56,679 nt of DNA from Planctomycetia bacterium (lineage in GTDB: Bacteria; Planctomycetota; Planctomycetia; Pirellulales; Thermoguttaceae): NCBI GenBank assembly GCA_030539035.1, contig JAUNSU010000014.1:1-56679 (forward strand), written 5' to 3'. The notes under the pieces are model-generated. The model was not told the DNA's origin and did not search any database. It worked only from the letters and a program-made list of their open reading frames with translations. Made by a program: the position numbers and the translations under genes. Positions 52,625-56,679 of the stretch are shown here, piece after piece. Numbering within the stretch: the first letter of the stretch is position 1; every line of letters begins with the position of its first letter.

Positions 52625-54598
52625 CTACGGAATCGGACGGAAAATCGCGCACCATCCGCCGTTCCTTTCCATTCGGATCTTGAGAACATCCGCGGAGGAA
52701 ACCTCTTTTTCGGACAGGGCAATTTTCGTTGCTTCCACCGCACTTTCCGGGGTATCGGCAAAGATCTCGACCTTATACTTCGTTCCTTTCTTCAGGAAAG
52801 TAAGCGGAAGAGAAAGGTCCCGCGGATCTTCATTCGTAATCGCGGCCGCATAGAAAAGATCTCCGGACTGCCGCTGAACAAGATAGTATTGACTGATCTC
52901 GCCGGCCAGCGCCGTTGTATTGTCCCATACAGGAGGAATATTCTTCAGGAAGGAACTCCCCGGCTGATCCTTGTAATGATCCGATTTATCGCAGATCGTA
53001 AGGATCGGACTGTCGGTGATCATGCACATCGCAAGAGCGTGCGCCCGGGTTCCCATCTCCTTGCAGGGAGGAACGCTCAATTTCTTCTGGGTAGAAAACT
53101 TCTCCGGCTGAACATTCAGAAAACCGCCGGGAGTAAAATCGCCGGGACCGACCAGAAATCGGGTAAAGGGCAAGGTCGCACAATGCTCGCTGGTGATCTT
53201 CTTGCTGAATTTATTGTATTCATTGCCGAGAATCCCTTCCCGTGTGATCTGGTTGGGCCAAGTCCGTTCCAATCCGGTCGGCTTGTACATCCCATGAAAA
53301 TTGACCATGAGATGATGCTTCGCGGCAATTTTAACGGTATCCAGACACCAGTCAACCGTCTCTTGGCAATCGCTGTCCATGAAGTCGACTTTGACCCCGG
53401 CGAATCCCCATTTTTCATAAGCGGCAAACGTTTTTTCGCGTCCGCAGGCGATCAGATCCTTGTAATGAAGCCAAGCGAAGATCCCGATCCCTTTTTCTTT
53501 CGAATAGCGGAGAGCTTCCTCAATATCAATCGTTCCGCACCCTTTTGTCGTATCGACGGTCAATCCGGGCTTGCGCTGGAACATGGAATTGAAATACCAC
53601 GGATCGTCGAGTGTCGTATACTTCCATCCCATCTTATGGGCAAGATCAACCCGGTCTTTAAAGGTTTCCGTATTGATCACAATATTTCCTTCGGACCACC
53701 AGTCCCAGGAAGAAGTTCCAGGCTTGATCCAGGAAGTGTCCGCGATTTTGGACGGTGTACTTACGTTCAGAATGATCCCGGAATTATTGATCAGATCGAC
53801 CGGCTTCTTTCCGAGCAGGATTACTCTCCAGGGAGAACAGACAGGTGCGGAGGAAACGACAACTCCGTTTCCATCGCGACGGGGAGTCAATCGGAGACGA
53901 AGATTGCAAACATCATCCGCTTTCTTTTCTCCCGCGGCAAACTGCATTCCGGCCCAGGAGATCAGATCCGCTTCGGAAACAGCCGCACATCCGAATTTTT
54001 TCGATTCCACTACCAGAGGACAGATCACGACCGCGTCTTTCGAGATCTCTTTGATATCCTTTTTGAGAAAATGTCTTTCCTGCGATGTATTGAATTTTTC
54101 ATGATCCGAAGCCCAGCAGACCGAGTCGGCAGGAAAACCGAATTCCGTTTGATCCTCAAGAAGAACGAATTTTTTGAATCCTTCCTGTTCGGGGATCTGA
54201 TAGCGGAAAGCGAGTCCGTCTTCATAAGCGCGAACAATCAGATTCAGCTTGCGCGATGGAGCTTTTTCTTCTTCCATCGCGATCACGGTTTCCGTGCAAT
54301 GATCGATATAGGTGCTCTTTTTGGATCGCGGATTCTTCCACGTTTTATCAACGGAAGAGGTCTTAACTTCATTGACCTTCATTTTTCCGAACGGCTTCTG
54401 ATCTTTGAAAAGCAAACCAAGCCGCGAAGGATAGACAACCGTATTATGATCGAAAGAAACAGACCAGGAAAGCTGATCATCCGCGCAAATACGAACTTCA
54501 ACTCTCTTGGCCGGCGATTGGACAACGATCTCTTTGGCCTGCGCCATTGTTCCCAATAAAAACAGAATCAAACATAAAAACAACGTACTTCTTCTCAT
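52625..54598 (-). CDS. Exported GH97-family glycosidase
   Basis: The 657-residue product has a signal peptide, an N-terminal beta-sandwich, a TIM barrel and a C-terminal domain, the GH97 plan. Motifs are WDWWSEGNIVINTETFKDRV, YTTLDDPWY, GVKVDFMDSDCQETVDW, MVNFHGMYKPTGLERTWPN and TREGILGNEYNKF. The Asp near residue 402 in KVDFMD is in the place of the nucleophile of retaining GH97 alpha-galactosidases; inverting SusB-type enzymes use Glu elsewhere. A retaining alpha-galactosidase is therefore the better guess. The ribosome site is a perfect AGGAGG. It precedes GH5 and follows the FucP-type permease gene. Confidence 0.93.
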   Translation of the reverse strand: MRRSTLFLCLILFLLGTMAQAKEIVVQSPAKRVEVRICADDQLSWSVSFDHNTVVYPSRLGLLFKDQKPFGKMKVNEVKTSSVDKTWKNPRSKKSTYIDHCTETVIAMEEEKAPSRKLNLIVRAYEDGLAFRYQIPEQEGFKKFVLLEDQTEFGFPADSVCWASDHEKFNTSQERHFLKKDIKEISKDAVVICPLVVESKKFGCAAVSEADLISWAGMQFAAGEKKADDVCNLRLRLTPRRDGNGVVVSSAPVCSPWRVILLGKKPVDLINNSGIILNVSTPSKIADTSWIKPGTSSWDWWSEGNIVINTETFKDRVDLAHKMGWKYTTLDDPWYFNSMFQRKPGLTVDTTKGCGTIDIEEALRYSKEKGIGIFAWLHYKDLIACGREKTFAAYEKWGFAGVKVDFMDSDCQETVDWCLDTVKIAAKHHLMVNFHGMYKPTGLERTWPNQITREGILGNEYNKFSKKITSEHCATLPFTRFLVGPGDFTPGGFLNVQPEKFSTQKKLSVPPCKEMGTRAHALAMCMITDSPILTICDKSDHYKDQPGSSFLKNIPPVWDNTTALAGEISQYYLVQRQSGDLFYAAAITNEDPRDLSLPLTFLKKGTKYKVEIFADTPESAVEATKIALSEKEVSSADVLKIRMERNGGWCAIFRPIP

Positions 54599-54751
54599 TT
54601 TCTCCTCCTGATCAACTCCTTGTGAATATTTTGGAATACGGTTTATGATCGGATCATTTCCGATTCACCGCGCATTTAGCCCCTGTAAATCTCCATTATA
54701 TCAGAAAAAAGAGAAAAAGAAAGATCGGGAAATCCGCGCTGAAAGTTTATT

Positions 54752-54840
54752 ACTCAAACTGCAAATAACCGATATTGAAACCACAGATTTCATCCGTGTT
54801 TATCCGTGGTTCCGATCAAAAATATTTTTACAGTATGAGT
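54752..54840 (+). repeat. Nested-palindrome dispersed repeat, copy R6 (89 bp, short form)
   Basis: The ends are ACTCAAACTGCAAATAACCG and ATTTTTACAGTATGAGT. The middle is ACCACAGAT followed by ATCCGTGTTTATCCGTGGT; the inner GGTGAAAAC palindrome is deleted. The arms fold into a long hairpin. It ends directly at the stop codon of the permease gene (54841-54843), with no base between. Confidence 0.85.
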
Positions 54841-56325
54841 TTATTCCGAACGGGTTTCTTCATTCTTTTGGTCGATTTTGCGGCAAATAAAGATAGCGTA
54901 AATGGCAACCATCAAGAAAGCAAAAGCCGGAACGTAATACGCCTTCGCAATTGATCCGGCCGCATCGGAGATCACCCCTTGAATTTGGGTTAAAATCGCG
55001 CCGCCGCAGAGCATGGTCACCATACCCGCGCCCGCCATTTTTGTATCCGTCCCAAGATCTCGGGTCCCATAGCTGAACACGGTCGGAAACATCAGGGACA
55101 TAAATCCCGAAGCGCAGCAAAGCGCGTAGACTCCGATCAGATTCGGTGAAAAAACGACCGTAATCGTGCAGATCAGCGCCATCAGGGCAAAAAAGATCAA
55201 AAGCCGGGAAGGACGAACTACGCTCATCAGCCCGGTGCAGGAGAATCGGCCGGCGATAAACAGAATCTGGGAAAAGATATAGAAGGTCGCTCCCGCCTGT
55301 TCCGCAGTTCGGGGAACAAATCCGGAGAGACCAATCGCTTCGCAGCCGTCGTAAAAGATCCGGCTAACAGGTTCAATATTCCGGAGCAATTCCGGCGTCT
55401 TTTTCGCGATCGCGTCCAGATTCAGAGCTTCCATGCAATACCGCACGGTAAACGACCAGCAGGCAATATGGGATCCGACAACGAAAAACAGCGCGATCAC
55501 CGCAAAAACATAATTCGGCTTGTGAAAAAGACGTTTCCAGGTCCCGAAAAAATCACAGGATTTGTCTTCTTCCCGGATATTCGGCATTCGGGAAAAGAAG
55601 ATCGCAAGCCAGGTCGCAAGAAGGATGAGTCCGATAATCGCATAGGTCGCGGAAACCGCGGACAATTCCGATCGCTGTATCGCGGACAAGGCCTCTTCGG
55701 GAAGTGCTTTGCGATCTTCTGCGGTCAAGGGACTCAGTTGGGAAAGGATGAAAACCTGGCTCAAAATGATCCCGACCAGTGATCCGAACGGATTGAACGA
55801 CTGCGCGAAATTGAGGCGTCGAACCGCGGTATCCGGATGTCCCATCGCGCAGACATATCCATTACAGGCGGTTTCAAGAATCGAAAGACCGCCGAAGGTG
55901 ATCAAAATCGCACACAAATAGATCAAATAGCAGAGCCCGGGCGATTCATAGGCAAATTTCGCGGGGAAAAAAGCGATCGTTCCTGTAATGAACATTCCCA
56001 AACCCAGCAGAACTCCGGATTTATACGTATATCTTTTCATGAACATCGCGCCGGGAATCGCAAAACATCCGTATCCGAGCGCATAGCAGACAACCTGAAT
56101 CCATGCGGTTGTTCCATCATTAAAGCTCATGATCCGTTTAAAAGCGGGGAGGAGAGTATCGGTCATATTATTCGCCAATCCCCACCAGGCGAAGAGAGTT
56201 GTCAATAAAAGGAACGGCCAAAGGATCGCACGGGTCAAAATCGGAGCACGGCCCGGCTTGGGTTCAGGAATTATGGTGGAAACGAAAGATTTTTCGGACA
56301 TGATTTCGGTATTTATGGATTTCAT
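54841..56325 (-). CDS. FucP-type MFS sugar permease
   Basis: The 494-residue product is an MFS carrier with about 12 membrane segments. It has the FucP-family start (LLLTTLFAWWGLANNMTDTLLPAFKRIM), the AWIQVVCYALGYGCFAIPGA segment, GLSILETACNGYVCAMG and NFAQSFNPFGSLVGI. FucP imports L-fucose with protons, and relatives carry glucose, galactose or N-acetylglucosamine. An Asp/Asn pair in helix 1 (ANNMTD) is in the expected substrate-coupling region. The start at 56325 lacks a clear ribosome site; the ATG at 56301 is an alternative. Together with GH97 and GH5 it suggests uptake of released monosaccharide. Confidence 0.92.
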   Translation of the reverse strand: MKSINTEIMSEKSFVSTIIPEPKPGRAPILTRAILWPFLLLTTLFAWWGLANNMTDTLLPAFKRIMSFNDGTTAWIQVVCYALGYGCFAIPGAMFMKRYTYKSGVLLGLGMFITGTIAFFPAKFAYESPGLCYLIYLCAILITFGGLSILETACNGYVCAMGHPDTAVRRLNFAQSFNPFGSLVGIILSQVFILSQLSPLTAEDRKALPEEALSAIQRSELSAVSATYAIIGLILLATWLAIFFSRMPNIREEDKSCDFFGTWKRLFHKPNYVFAVIALFFVVGSHIACWSFTVRYCMEALNLDAIAKKTPELLRNIEPVSRIFYDGCEAIGLSGFVPRTAEQAGATFYIFSQILFIAGRFSCTGLMSVVRPSRLLIFFALMALICTITVVFSPNLIGVYALCCASGFMSLMFPTVFSYGTRDLGTDTKMAGAGMVTMLCGGAILTQIQGVISDAAGSIAKAYYVPAFAFLMVAIYAIFICRKIDQKNEETRSE

Positions 56326-56679
56326 CTGTTAAATATTCAATTACGGTTCAGGGTGAATAAAAGAGCGTTTTTGGAATGCTGTATTTTAAGTCCGTAAACC
56401 GATATTGTCAAGATCCGAATTGATGTGAAAAAACCCTGTTTTTTGGGAAAACCGGGCGGCGAAGCGCGCTCTCCGCGATAGACGTGGAGTTTATAAAAAG
56501 CACAATTTCCCATTACGGCGAGGCGCCGCTCCCGGTTCGCGCTGCCTCGCGGTTGCCGGGGACCCGCTCCCGTTGGTCGCTGATTTATCTGTTGTACTCT
56601 TTACATTGCCCTACAGGGCAATACAAAAATGGCTCTCTGACACGAACTATGGGTAAAACTTGAAAGAAATAGGACAAAA
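56326..56679. other. Non-coding end region of unusual composition
   Basis: After about 120 AT-rich bases comes a GC-rich part (about 56450-56580) with an imperfect 38-bp tandem repeat (CGCTCCCG...CGCTG at 56527 and 56565). Then follows a perfect 18-bp palindrome-type hairpin, ATTGCCCT-AC-AGGGCAAT, near 56607-56624. The composition differs from the preceding genes. No open frame with a ribosome site or clear RNA gene is visible. Confidence 0.45.

Noticed and set aside
52889-54559. Plus-strand frame of 556 codons
   Set aside because: It is antisense to the GH97 gene.
2835-54840. The dispersed repeats as a CRISPR array or riboswitch family
   Set aside because: Copies are tens of kilobases apart, vary in length and have no spacers; no ligand-binding core shared with a known riboswitch was seen.

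Overview
The window reads as a chromosomal segment of a planctomycete, probably related to Pirellulales. The signs are a prepilin-like DUF1559 protein next to a small transthyretin-like lipoprotein, an ECF sigma factor coupled to a FecR-LamG membrane protein, Tat-exported sugar-isomerase-like and WbsX-like proteins, a PknB-type kinase, a membrane-anchored alpha/alpha-toroid protein and a TPR-CHAT protein. No transposase, integrase, phage gene, rRNA or CRISPR array was seen. An indolepyruvate:ferredoxin oxidoreductase and an ammonia-dependent asparagine synthetase fit an anaerobic or gut-type lifestyle, but that is inference.

Layout. 1-7.8 kb: truncated tRNA-Met(CAT), DksA/TraR-like factor, two proteins of unknown function, lptB, a triple-PepSY exported protein, tsaD and a membrane-anchored unknown. 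8-13 kb (+): HD/OB nuclease-like protein, Ser/Thr kinase, nadB. 13-20 kb (-): toroid protein, gltA, DUF89 protein, iorB, iorA. 20-22 kb (+): hemD-asnA. 22-33.5 kb (-): trpS, then a locus that in transcription order runs ECF sigma, FecR-LamG, sugar-binding lipoprotein, DUF1559, small lipoprotein, double GH32 and Tat TIM-barrel protein. 33.8-47.5 kb: mostly housekeeping (fabF, RluA-type synthase, exported YhcH, larB, M24 peptidase, LysR, cysK, nfo, CbpA-like protein, WbsX-like protein, NRDE protein, punA, aroB). 47.8-51.3 kb (+): large TPR-CHAT protein. 51.4-56.3 kb (-): GH5, GH97 and a FucP-type permease.

How the genes work together. The central system is the 24.6-33.4 kb locus. The anti-sigma-like FecR-LamG start codon overlaps the sigma factor stop, and the sugar-binding lipoprotein starts directly on the FecR-LamG stop (TAAATG). 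No ABC permease or ATPase is encoded with the binding protein. With the tandem fructan hydrolase downstream, the order suggests a sugar-sensing, sigma-controlled fructan utilisation locus in which the binding protein may serve signalling rather than import. The GH5-GH97-FucP set is a second glycan gene group.

The most distinctive non-coding feature is a family of six related dispersed nested-palindrome elements (89-165 bp) with imperfect ends of the type ACTCAAACTGTAAA. Four of the six end 0-7 bp beyond the stop codon of a minus-strand gene (tsaD, trpS, punA, permease). Other points of note are a CHAT domain lacking both catalytic residues, a promoter-hairpin-T-tract unit before the HD nuclease gene (small RNA or attenuator), and an exported YhcH-family protein.
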